Part shown: positions 47,750-60,300 of the stretch, piece by piece
Numbering within the stretch: position 1 is the first letter of the stretch
Layout of the letters: every line of letters begins with the position of its first letter
Virus record (IMG/VR): IMGVR_UViG_3300032242_000488
Coordinates: 1-64,000 of that record
Length of the DNA stretch: 64,000 nucleotides
Source of the DNA: a virus
Reading direction: 5' to 3' (one strand)
The notes under the pieces: generated by a model
What the model was told of the DNA's origin: nothing
What the model saw: the letters and a program-made list of their open reading frames with translations, nothing else
Databases searched by the model: none
Program-made: the position numbers and the translations under genes

Positions 47750-47996
47750 GTGCTTTTGGAGCACGTGGCTTTTTAGCCGCAGAAGCCTTTTTAGCAGCCG
47801 GTGCTTTCTTAGCGGCCGGCTTTTTCTTGGCTGGTGCTTCAGCTACTACCGGGATTGCTTCTGCTATAGGAGCAACTTCCACTGTTGGTGCCACTTCAAC
47901 TACTGGTGCTACTTCAACTTTATACTCAGCTACTGGAGCTGGTGTCTCTACAACTGCTGGTTTGCCTGTAAAGAACTCTTTGATTGCTTTGAACAT
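47742..47996 (-). CDS. Histone H1-like Ala/Lys/Pro-rich protein
   Basis: An 84-residue low-complexity protein. The first 10 residues (MFKAIKEFFTGK) may form an amphipathic helix; then a Val/Ala/Pro/Glu-rich linker, then basic (P)AAKK repeats ending RAPKAPK. The basic tail resembles histone H1 and bacterial AlgP-like DNA-binding tails. AAAGGAGGA is a strong ribosome binding site on the minus strand. It could bind DNA or RNA; this is inferred from composition alone. Confidence 0.65.
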   Translation of the reverse strand: MFKAIKEFFTGKPAVVETPAPVAEYKVEVAPVVEVAPTVEVAPIAEAIPVVAEAPAKKKPAAKKAPAAKKASAAKKPRAPKAPK

Positions 47997-48022
47997 TTTA
48001 ATGTCCTCCTTTGTTAGTTTAT

Positions 48023-48310
48023 TTATAATCTGCTAATATCATCTAGACTGCTAACGGGCGTGTCCCATATGTGTTTGCGTTCTACGCCACGTTTTTGGGC
48101 AAAGCGTTTGCTGTCACAGTTTTTACACACATGAAAATAGTTGTTGCTAAGTCTAGCGGGATCCATTGATCCTTTTAGTCTAGTAAAAACTTCTTTGCAG
48201 TTATCACAACGCAACACTACAATTGATCTCTTACGAACATACTCATGCTTATGCCCTAGTTTACTAGTTCTTTCATGAGTGGTTTTTTCTACATCTATTT
48301 TGATGAACAT
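48023..48310 (-). CDS. Zinc-binding hypothetical protein (95 aa)
   Basis: MFIKIDVEKTTHERTS..., with LRCDNCKEVF and HVCKNCDSKRFAQKRG, a four-Cys zinc site as in small phage zinc ribbons and some HNH proteins. The ATG at 48310 is preferred to one at 48361 because GTAAATA lies exactly 5 bases before it. It is followed 26 bases later by the H1-like gene. Confidence 0.65.
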   Translation of the reverse strand: MFIKIDVEKTTHERTSKLGHKHEYVRKRSIVVLRCDNCKEVFTRLKGSMDPARLSNNYFHVCKNCDSKRFAQKRGVERKHIWDTPVSSLDDISRL

Positions 48311-48315
48311 ATAGC

Positions 48316-48322
48316 TATTTAC
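48316..48322 (-). promoter_or_regulatory. Late-type promoter element (GTAAATA), minus strand
   Basis: GTAAATA 5 bases before the ATG of the zinc-protein gene, with no Shine-Dalgarno sequence. Confidence 0.42.
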
Positions 48323-48343
48323 ATTAAGGTTATAAAACGGAAA

Positions 48344-48351
48344 GATAAATA
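48344..48351 (+). promoter_or_regulatory. T4-late-type promoter element (GATAAATA)
   Basis: GATAAATA 28 bases before the ATG of the 4701-aa gene; TTGGAG lies between. Confidence 0.52.
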
Positions 48352-48379
48352 TCATATACAAGACTTATTGGAGCATTCA

Positions 48380-51300
48380 ATGGCACGTAAAATAGTAGAC
48401 ATCGGCGTAGAAGGTAATGACGGTACTGGTGACAGTATTCGCGAAGGTTTTAGAAAAGTTAATGAAAACTTTAAAGAAATCTATGCTGTATTTGGACAAG
48501 AAGGCACTCTAGCATTTTTAAATCTAGGTGATGTAGAAGCTGGACAGCTCAAGAATTACTCTGCTATAGCTAATCAACTGCCAATTGTCAACAGTCAGGG
48601 TAGCGGAATCAAATTTAAGCCTATGGTTGGTGCTAACGGTTTAACAATTGCCTATCCAGATGATCCTGCTGATCCTAACTATAATAAGATTGTTTTAACA
48701 CAACAGCGTTCTACTTCAGAATTAGGCTCTGCAGATATCCCTGGAAAATTTGGTAATGTTGTAGATGGTCAAGGATTTTTGCTTGGAAACATTGCAGATC
48801 CTACGCAAGCCAACGTACTAAATTGGAACAGCGGGTTTGGCCGTTCTGGACAAACTGTTATTGGTGCTGAGAAATTCCCTGTTCCTTTAGGCTTTGCTGA
48901 TAATCGATATATTAACAAAGGTACAGTAGCAGGCGAGCAAGCTGATGCAATGGTTGGCTATTTGTCCGTACCGGCAGGTGCTTCTGGCGATCAAGTGGCG
49001 CAGGCTGCTGAAACTGTATTAAAAGCCGGTGCAACAATGACCGGCAAACTATTCCTAAGCGATCACCCGGGTGATCTAGCAGGTGCCGGAAATCCGTTAG
49101 GTGTTGATGACAAGCAAGCGGCTACAAAATATTATGTAGATACAACTGCATACTCAAGTAAAGTTAACTTGTATGTTAGCAGTAACGGCGATGATTCACA
49201 GGTCAAGACTCCTCCAGGAAAAGAAGGAAGAGCATTTGCCTATGCCTTCCAATCTCTAGTAGCGGCTTGTTTAAAAGCTGAACAGCTGATTGACGACAGT
49301 CCATGGGAAACTGGACCCTATCGACAATTAATTGCCTACGGAGGCGGAAAATACTATTCTGAGATCGTCAGCGGTGGTATTATTATTGGCGGTGGATTGA
49401 ACGGAACTACTCGTATTAAATTTAATAACGATAGCGGTAGCCCTGTTGATCAAGGTGTTGCAAACAACAAAGATATTATTCCAGGAAAAATAGTTGTAGG
49501 CCGCAATAGTGGCGCTAGAGGATTTATTGTCAAGTATGGAACAATTGATAATACAGACTATGTTGACCTAAGAGATGTTACAGGATCATTTGAAACAGGT
49601 GAAAACTTGTTCTTTGATCAAGCTGTTAAACGTTTAGAAATTTCTATCTTCATCGAGTCCGGAACTTACTACGAAGATTATCCGATCCGTATTCCACGTA
49701 ATTGTTCTATTCTAGGTGATGAATTCCGCCGTACAGTTATCCGTCCTGCAGACCGTGTGAGTAAGAGCCCATGGGCAGGTACTTGGTTCTATCGTGACTT
49801 AGAATTTGATAACCTAAAAATTGCTGAAACAAACTGGGGTTATCATTATCTAACTGACCCAACAAACAAAGCATCGACCCCAAAAAATAACAAAGACATT
49901 GACGTATTTTTATGTAATGACGCTACTATTATTCGTCAAATCAGCGCACAGGGACATGGCGGTTTCATGATGGTGCTTGACCCTAATGGTCAAATTTTAA
50001 CCAAATCCCCTTACTGTCAACAGTCAGGTTGTTTCTCTGGGTCATTAAACAAACAAGCATTCCGAGGTGGACAATACGTTGACGGCCAAGCTGGCAGTAT
50101 GCCTGTAACCACAGTTAGTGCTAATTTTAATCAAACTGAGATTACCGTAACTGATGCGTTCCGTGTGCCACAAACACCTACTGCATTCTTTGTTAAAGGT
50201 AAGAGATACAAAGTTGATACTTTTACTGATAACGGATTAGGCTATAGAGGGGCTAGAGAACTATTATTATTAAACAAAGAATTTATTGTTGCTGAAACCA
50301 TTGCCTATGTCAATGATGTTGTAACACCAACATTTGTATATGACGCAATTCAGTTTAGTATTGATGTTGGTAAAATTGTTAATGCCGTTGCCTGGGATAT
50401 TGTACTTGACAGTAATATTCAATCTATTTTATTTGCCGAATCTTATGTTACTCTACCGTCACAAAAATCTGCAATATTAGTTGCACTCAATTATGTAAAA
50501 GATTCCTTATCATCGTTATTATCATCTAATGCAACTGCGGCTGCTCGAGCCCGTGCTAAGATGGATATTATCATCCAAATAATTACATACGGAGTTGAAG
50601 ATCGAACTATTCTTGATGCAAGCTCTTGGAGTTACGACGGCACTACAATCAGTGTCACTAAGAGTTCAGGTCACGGTCTAGGAGCAGGATGGTCAGTAAA
50701 GATTGTAGATGCTACTGCATCTACCAATGCACCGAATGGTGTATTTAATGTTGCTTCCGTTGTAAACGATAACACGTTTACCTATGTAGTTACAAATGCA
50801 CCAACTGGCACTGCTGGTGGTACTCTTAGATTTACTAGCTCGCCTATTCCAATTAGATCAATTCCAAATCCGCCAGTGGATCCGCAAGCACTACCAGCAA
50901 CCACTGCCGGTATTCAAAATAGTCTTGCATTACTAATTGCCAATAGAGAATTAATCAAAGCTGAATATATTGCCTATATTCAAACATACTACTCAGATTT
51001 CTTATTTGGTACTAGAGGTGTTGTTGGCTATATTAGAGATGCTGACAGAATTGTCAATGCCGTCATCTATGATACCATCTACGGTGGTACAAGCCAAACT
51101 GTGCTAGTTGCTCGAGGTTTCTTTGATAGTGAAGGCAAATCAACCATATCAACCGAAGTTACACAGATATACAACGGATTAGAATGGATTAGAGATGTTG
51201 CTGGCCAAGTGGTTACTGATACGCAAATTACCAATCTGTTGCAAGTGTCTGTAAAACAAGTTAGAGGAACAGCTGGTACTAGTGCAATAGCCACCTCAGT

Positions 51301-54300
51301 ACAAGATAATTTTAATTATATTATCACCGCTATTCGATTCGGTCAGGACACACTACCCGCTGTTGCTTACCCCGGTATCGAAAACGTAGCAACTACCCTC
51401 CAATCGGCTAAGAGTCTAATAGACATAAATGTAAACACTATTCGCTCAAATACTATTGCGTTTATTAACAGCAAATATCTTTATAATATATATGCGGCAC
51501 AAAGAGATATTAGATTCTTAATCGACGATCTTGCACATGATATTGTCTACACCGGCAATCTCAACATGGTCGAGCACGGTCTAGGATATTTTGTAGGAGA
51601 TGCAAAATTAGTAAGTGATGCTGAACGTCCAAGAACATTGGCTATTCTAGATTACCTAAAGCAATTGGCATTATATGTTGTTGACAACAAAGATATACCA
51701 AGTCCACAATTAGTTAATGTTGGCGCTTTGGTTATTGGACAAACTTACAAAATTAATACTGTTGGCTCAACAGTCTGGACAGCGTTGGGATCAGTTGATA
51801 GTGTTCATAACACTGTCTTTACTGCAACTGCTACCGGTCTAGTCACTGCTGGACACTTTGTAGTAGGTCGTGCGTATACTATTGTATCAAGAGGTAATCC
51901 AAATAATCTAACCAACTTTATCAACATTGGATCTCCAAGCAATTCTGTTGGGACTGCATTTATTGCCACAGGTGTTGGTACAGGAACTGGTACTGCTATT
52001 CAAGGTACTGGTAATGCTAGACTAGCCAGCGGCAGTGATTTCTACAGAAGACAGTTTGCCATCAGCCAAACAATTCAGTTAGTATCAAGCGGAGCAGGGC
52101 CTGCTACTATTGTGCCAAGTTTAACTTGGGTCAATACTAATTTAGTTAATGCTTTCCAAAGATTAGAAACTGACAAGACTGCAATCGAGGCAGCTATTGT
52201 TACATGGATCAATAACAACATTGCCGGAAATACAAATAACCCCGGAAGTATCTGGTACGGATTTAGTTACAACAGCGGAGAATTTAGTAAAACTGTAGGT
52301 GCAATAATTGATGTTGTTGGTTACGATATGATGTTTAACAGCAACTTTAGAAGTAGCAGATTTGGTATAGACTACTATACCGCTAATCTATCTAGTCTGT
52401 CTACATCTATTGCGGCTTTTGGTTACTTGAAAAATTATCTATTATCAACAGTTACATCAGCTAGCTATGGCGACACAGCCAATACTAGAGTTGGTGATAA
52501 GATGGATATTATTTTATCAATCCTTGCCACCGGATCTGGTGCAGTACCTGCATATCTATTGCCAAGTCCAACAGGTTTTGATATAGATTACAGCAATGCA
52601 AAACGATTAATCAGCGATAATAAGGCATTTATAGTTGACGAAATAACTACATGGATAGCCGCACAAATTGCAGGTAACATTACTCCGTTTACTACTCAGT
52701 TCCAATATGATGCAACAGCGTTTTCAAATGGTGTGTCCCGTGTTATAGATGCTATTCTTTATGACTTAACCTATGGTGGAAATTTAGAAACCATAGTTGC
52801 TGCCAATGCAAACTTTGTGATCACTGATACTGCATTAGGTACAGGACAAAAAGATAAAAGCATTGCTGCCTATGCACGATTAGAAGAAGTCATCGGTAAG
52901 GTAGCACAAGCAGTTACAGTGTTAGATAAACATACTGCCATTTTACAAACCACAGCAGTATCCGGAGGCGGACTAACTACTTCAGTTGCATTTGCACAAG
53001 CTCGTGTAGAAGATATAATTAAACAACTTAATATTACAAAAGTTGACAGCAAACCACAATTAGAGTCATTAGTTAATACCACTAGAACAATGGTTGCAAA
53101 TACCGAGCCGTCAACTTATATTGCGGCTAAAGATCTATTAGTTGCTAACCGTTCATTTATACAAGCTGAAGTTTATAACTACTTAAAATACACTTACACA
53201 TTCCCTATCACTCAGACAACTAACAATCAGTTAGTAACTGCTAGTACTGCTAAGATGAGAGTTGGTATGCCGGTTCAATTCCTTGGCACTGACCCATTCC
53301 AAGTGACTATCTTAACAGCATCAACTCCACTACTAGTAGATGGAAAGTATGTGGTTACTTTTGAATTTGCAAGACAACGAGTTAGACCTGATTCAACAAA
53401 AGATTATGAAATACAAGGAAATGCAAACGGACTATATAACCTAATTGTACCAGTTGCTATTGTTCCTGACCAAGCAACAACTGATACTACAACTACTAGT
53501 ATCACCGTAGTATATCCGTTTAATCCTGGAGTATTTGATTACGCTAATCAAACAACTATTCGTGTATCGGGTGGTACATTTGGCGGTGTTAATCGCGATG
53601 CCAAGTACTACGTTAAAGAAATTAAGAGTCTAACTAACTTTACAATTTCAGAAACAATTAATGGATCAACTCCTGGCGCACTATTTTCATTAGACAGTGA
53701 TACAGGATCAATGTATTGCAGATTTGCATTTGACGAAGCTACTTGTAGAAGAGACACAGGATTCTTAGTCAGTAACATTTCTACTGATATACTCTACGGT
53801 GGTCGATACAATACTATTAAAGCAGGTAAGAGATTCTTAGCCGCAAGTTCTGTGCTAGTTGTAACAGAACAAAGTGTCGAGTGCCGAGCTGGTATTAGTT
53901 ATATAGATACTCTAGCACAGACAATTATTAATAATCAAGCTCCGTTGGTAAACTATCAATCATTGAATAATGTTGCCCTAATAGAAACAGTCACTCAAAC
54001 TATTGATACTACTAAGGTAGGAGGCAGTGCGGCAGGCACTACAATTACCGGACTAGTTGCACTAGTTAATAACATTATTTTAAACGGTAAGACATGGACT
54101 AACGATACTAATAATATCCCAGATGCTGTTGTATATCCAAAATATGTTTTACAACTAAATGAAGAAACTCCGTATAGCACAACAATATCAGGAGCACTCC
54201 CCGATGAGATTGTCATGCAGGCAGCTGGTAATACCAGTATGTTGTCAAATGACTGGACACAATTAAACGACCTAGCCTACGGACTAGTTGCTACAAACAA

Positions 54301-57300
54301 CGGATTAATTGAAACAGTTTCTGTGTTCACTTACTACTGCTGGACAGCATACTATTCACGCAACGGTGGACAGATTCGTTCAGTTGCAGGTTCTAATGCC
54401 AACGGAGAATATGGTCTTGTTGCAGAAGGTAGCGATCCGTTTGAAGTTCCAGACTCTGTTAATCTATCTAATGATATGCCGCAGGTGGCAAGAGTTTACA
54501 AAGCAGGACCATTCTCAGCAGAGATGGCCAAAACAAAGACCACTGTTTATATTGACACATACAATTACTTGCCTTACAACGTAAGTGAAATTGAAATTAA
54601 TCATGGTTACACTATTGTTGACGGTGCAGTTACTGGTATTGGTATTACTAGATACGAAGTTGCTGGCGTGGTTGATGCTTCAGGTACCTACTTCTCAACA
54701 GCGCAACCAACAGCCGGTACTCCAACATACAACAGCGGAACTGGCAAATACAGAGTTCAATTTACGTTCCCTGCAAAAACTTATATTCCAGATACAGGTA
54801 GATACTATACTATTACCGGTAATGCTAATACAGCATATAACAATAATTTAACTGGTTGGTTATGCGTAGCGTCTGATACAAGTCATATTACTTTAGAATT
54901 TACCAGTGTTAATCCTGGAACATTTAGTACTGTAACAGCCACTACACTTAAACTAAAGAAAGGTACAATCCTTAGATTAAATCTAAACACTAGCGGAAGT
55001 AATAGTACCATTGCTAGTGGTTTGCAAGCTGACCTTGCTGACAATCAATTGGTTGTTATTAGACCAAATCAAAACTTTAAGTTCTATAATGTTGACAACA
55101 TTAGCCCAACACGACCAAGTACTGCATTAACATTTAGAGGTGATCCTTTAGATAATGCCAGTGCTCCTGTATATCGTGTACTAGCATTTGGTACTAAAGA
55201 TCCGTTAAGCGATGCAATGACGTTGACCTTTAATACAATTTATAATGCATCAAGTGCTAGTAATGTTATTACTGTACCGTCAACTGTGCCTTTACGTGCA
55301 GGTATGACATTGTCAATAGTTAGCGGAACTGGTAGCTTGTCTGATACTGCAACTGTTTTAGCCATCACTAGTGACACTACATTTACAGTCAGCCCACCTC
55401 CTGCGGTAGCTCTAGTGAACGCAACTTTACAAGCAGAGTCGCCAACACTTAACGATGTTATTCTAACATTTGACTCTGGTTATAGCTATATTGGTCTAGT
55501 CATTGATCAGGATCATAATACATTAACAGAGGCAGCGGCAGGTATAGACGGTGGAAGCACTACTCGAACACTAGGTTCACAGATCGGTGACCAATGGCTT
55601 GCTATTAGAAAAATTAATAGTGCCGGAGAATTACAACGTATATTAACTGGCCAAATGTGTTTTGGTTGGAATGGGCGTGTTCACAGAATTTCCAATTATC
55701 TAACCAGAACTATTAGTAGTACTGAAGGTTACGGCATTATACAAATTAACGAAGTCACTGATGATGCTAGTAGAGGTTACCAAGATATTAGCGGATACGG
55801 ATATACAGGTATCACTGCTCCAACACGACCAGGTGAAGGTTATAATGTTACAACGGCCACATATGATTCCGATGCTCAACTAATAACTTATACAATTAGT
55901 GGTTTAGAAACTGCTCCAAACACAGCTAGATTTACAGGTGCTATTTCTGCTATTTCTCCGATTGGAGCAACTGGTGGGACATTAACTGTTAGTAGTATTA
56001 GTTCTGGAACCATGTTAATAGGATCTACTATTACTGGTATTACTGGTACTAGTGTAACTGCTGGAACTAGAATAACTGCGCAGGTAACATGTTCTGCGGC
56101 ATCAATATATAATTCTAGTGCAACAGGAACTAGCGGATCATATACGCTAACATTAAGTGCAGGATCAGTTAACATTCTAAATGGACAATTTGTTTCTGGT
56201 AATGCGGCAATTATCGACGGCTTACCTGCTAATACATATGTGACAAATGTTAGCGGTAATACAGTTACATTAAGCAACGCATTGACTAAAAATTTCTCTG
56301 CTACTGTTTACTTCTATACTGCTGGCTTAGCTGGTATATATGCTGTTGATAAGTCGCAAACAGTATCAAGTCAAGCAATGGGTGTTCACTACACTGTCTA
56401 CGGTAACAGTAACGCTAGTTATGATATCGCTGGACCGATACTAACTTCAACTTATCAGTCATTGACTATTGCGGCTGCTAAGGCTACCGTTGTTGGAACA
56501 GTTTCAGGATTATACTTAACTGTTAACTATGTAAGTGGTAATACCATACAGCTTGGTCAAAGCGTTAGTGGTACTGGATTAAATGCAGGAACATATATTG
56601 TATCACAAAGTTCTGGAACTGCGGGCGGTGCAGGAGTGTATCTATTAAACACAGTTGCTAATATTGTAACACCGACATTTACTGGAGCTATCAATAACTT
56701 GAGCAGTGGTGCTGGTAATGTTCTAACTGTTAGCGCAGTGGCCAGCGGTACTATCTTAGTTGGTGCTGACATTCAGAAAACTGCAGGTAGTGGTGTGACC
56801 GCTGGCACTACTATTACAGGACAGCTTACTGGTGTAACTGCATTTACAACTACTGCTACAGGTACACAAGGTACATTTATATTAACAGTTGCGTCAGTTG
56901 GTACTGCACCTGCAGGAGTTATCAAAGGACAGCTAGTTACTGGTAGTGGCATTCCAAATGACACATACGTTAGCGATATTAACTTAACAGGTATTACCCT
57001 AACTAGAGCACTAACCGGTAATGCTACTGGAGGTACTTACACATTTGCAACAGCTGGATCAACCGGTACATACTCTGTAGATACTAGCCAATTGGCCACA
57101 TCGGGCGAAATGAAGGCTGTGTTTATAGCGATACCTGGGGCATTTGGTTCAACTAGTGCTACACGTATTTTCCCAACAGAGAAATTATATAATCCTTCAC
57201 TAGTACAAGATAACACAATTACTATCCGTACTGGTCTAAGTGCAGGTGAACCGGCAGACATTATTGTTAACATTAGTACTTGCCGTGTTACTGGCCACGA

Positions 57301-60300
57301 CTTTAGTGATATTGGTACAGGTGGTTATAACCAATCTAACTATCCAAATAAAGTTTATGGTCCAGGTAAAGCAAAGAATCAAAAGAAAGAAGTTGCTGAA
57401 CGCGGTACAGGTCGTGTATTCTGGGTCGCTACTGACCAAGACGGATTCTTCCGTGTAGGTCGATTCTTTACAGTTGATCAAGGTACCGGTACTGTTACAT
57501 TTGCGGCTTCATTGGCACTGAGTAACTTGGACGGTCTTGGATTTAAACGTGGTCGTGCTATTAATGAATTCTCAGATGATGACACATTCCAAGATTTATC
57601 AGATACCAAAGTTCCAACAGAACATGCCATTGACGGTTATCTAAATCGTCGATTAGGTATTGATCGCAATAACATTGTTATCAGCGAAGGAACTCTAGGA
57701 GCAGGATTTTTAGATCGTAACGGTATTCTAGAAATGAATGCCAACTTGAGACTTGGTGGACATTATGTTGAGAACTTAGGTGAAATTACACCTACTACTC
57801 CGTTCAACTATGCAGTTACAAAACGCTATGTTGATGGTCAACAAATGTCTGACGCATCAGTGGATGTTGACGGACATGTTAATAATGATCTGTTAATATA
57901 CAACTATGATAGAGCAACACCGGCATGGGTCAATGCCAGGAGCTCAAGCCCTAATAGTCAAATATATGTTGAATTAATTGCTGATAAAGAACTTGACATT
58001 CGTGTTAAACGTGAAACTATCAGCAACAGTCAAGTTAGAGAAGATGCTAACATATCACAAAATAAAGTTGATATTAACGTGGCTAATGAGCAACGCGATC
58101 AAGGCGTACTACTGTCTAGTGTACAACTGACCAGCGGATATGTAGTAGCTACAGCAGATGCTCCTACAGGTAAATCTCCACATTGCTTGGTCAAATTATC
58201 TGTAAATGGTACACCTACTGCACTATCAACTAATATTTGGTATACCGTATCAGGAAACAGCAACCTAAACTACAATGGTAAGTTCCTATGTGTAAGTTCT
58301 AGTCCACGAGTTGGCGGGGCTAATGCGTATGTAATATTAGAATATCCTGAGAATCCAGGTGTGTTTGGTGGTTCTACTACTACTGTAACTCCTTGGGAAA
58401 CAACTGTTACCACACAATTAGACCACGGACTAGTTGCAGGAGATAATATTTTAATTACCGATTCAGTTGTAGCATCAGTTAGCCTATCTGCAACAGGTTC
58501 AATTAACAGCCGTCAACTAATACTAAGTTCGCAAAATAGTGGAATTGGTACTGGACAACTAGTTACAGGTATCGGTATTCCAGACAACACCTATGTAGTA
58601 TCAGTTGATCAGGCCAACGTTACATTGAGTGAAAAATTAACTAAAGCAGTCAATGGCGTTTGTGTATTTGCATCTAATATTAATGGCAATTGGTTGATTA
58701 AATCTGTTCCGTCTACTAATTCTTTTGTAATATCTCTTGATACAAGACTGTCAGGAGCATTTACATTAACTACTGCTCGAGCAACCAAACTGGGACTATC
58801 AACATTTAACAAAAATCAATTTGCAGTGACAAATGGTTTTGTATCGTTAGAAACAAGTTCTACTGATGCAGTGACAGCCGCAATCAATGCCAATAGTAAT
58901 ATAGTAACTATATCGAGCAGTGACATGGCTAAGGTCAGCGTTGGTCATGTGATTACTATTAGATCTAATGCTAGCCTAGTGACCATTCCAACAACTGCAT
59001 TGGCCAATCCAACAGGCATTGACAACGGTGTTCAACCACAGCCAATGACTGTAACTGCCATTACCAGTGCTACTACATTTACTGTATCGGTAGCATTTAG
59101 TGGATCTGGTTCAGCGGCTAGTGCTATACTGAATATTATTTCAGGTGTACCGTTATCAAGCCTACAACAAGTTGAAACAGACAGCATTATTGGTAATCTT
59201 AGCGGAAGTAGAACTAGTCCTAATACAGTAACTAGCGGACAAATTGTCAAAGCTGGTGACGGTATTAAGAACATACAGTTTAATGATGATTTATTAGCTG
59301 ACGTAAATGTACGCGGTATTATGAGTATTATCGCAAGAGACACTGTATACCCGCACAAGAATACATATGGCGTTTGGAACGTAACTAAAACAGGTGCTGG
59401 TAATAGTGTTGTTCGTACAACCAACGAAGGTGCAATTGAAGCTACTCAATATATCTTGGATGGTAAGAAAGCTATTGATACATCAAGTGGAGCCAACATT
59501 GACTTCTTTACACCAGGATTGGCCAAGTTCTTAACAGCCAACGGTAATGACAGTGTTGCGGCCGCTCCTACTATTTCAATTGGTACATTTACAACAGCAG
59601 TTAATACCAGTGCAACAAGTAACACCAACGGTGCAATTACTGTTGTGTCTATTGCTAACATGTACATTGGACAAGAGTTATCATTCAGTGGCACACCATT
59701 TGGTGGCATTAGTGTTGGAACATACTATATTGTTTCTATAAATTCAGGTTCTAACACAATAAGCATCAGCACAAGCGACACATTGTCTCCTGTGTTTACT
59801 GGAACTACTGCTAATGGTTCAATGACTGTAACTGGTACTATTACTAACCCAGGGGTACTAAACGGTCAGGTGTATGTGCCAAACTTAAAAGCATATGGTA
59901 CTGTAACATTTAATCCTATTAATGCCAACATCAGTTTACAGCCACGTTCAACAAACGGATCAACTGGTACTATCACCATGTTCCCTGCTGTTAACGGTAG
60001 TATCAATAATATGGCAATTGGTGCGCTTTCTGAATCAACTGGTAAGTTTACCACTGTTGAGATTACCAGCGTAACAGATGCTGTTAATTCTACAACTGGT
60101 CCGTTAAAAGTTGCAGGTGGCGCAGCCATTGCTAAGAAATTATTTGTAGGCGGAAACTTTGAAGTTACTGGAAATGCACTAGTAACAGGTGACCTAACTG
60201 TTAAGGGCGTAACAACTACTGTTAATTCAAATACAGTTAACATTGCTGATAAGAATATTGTACTTGCAGGCGTTACAACATCACCAAGAATCAGTTGTGA

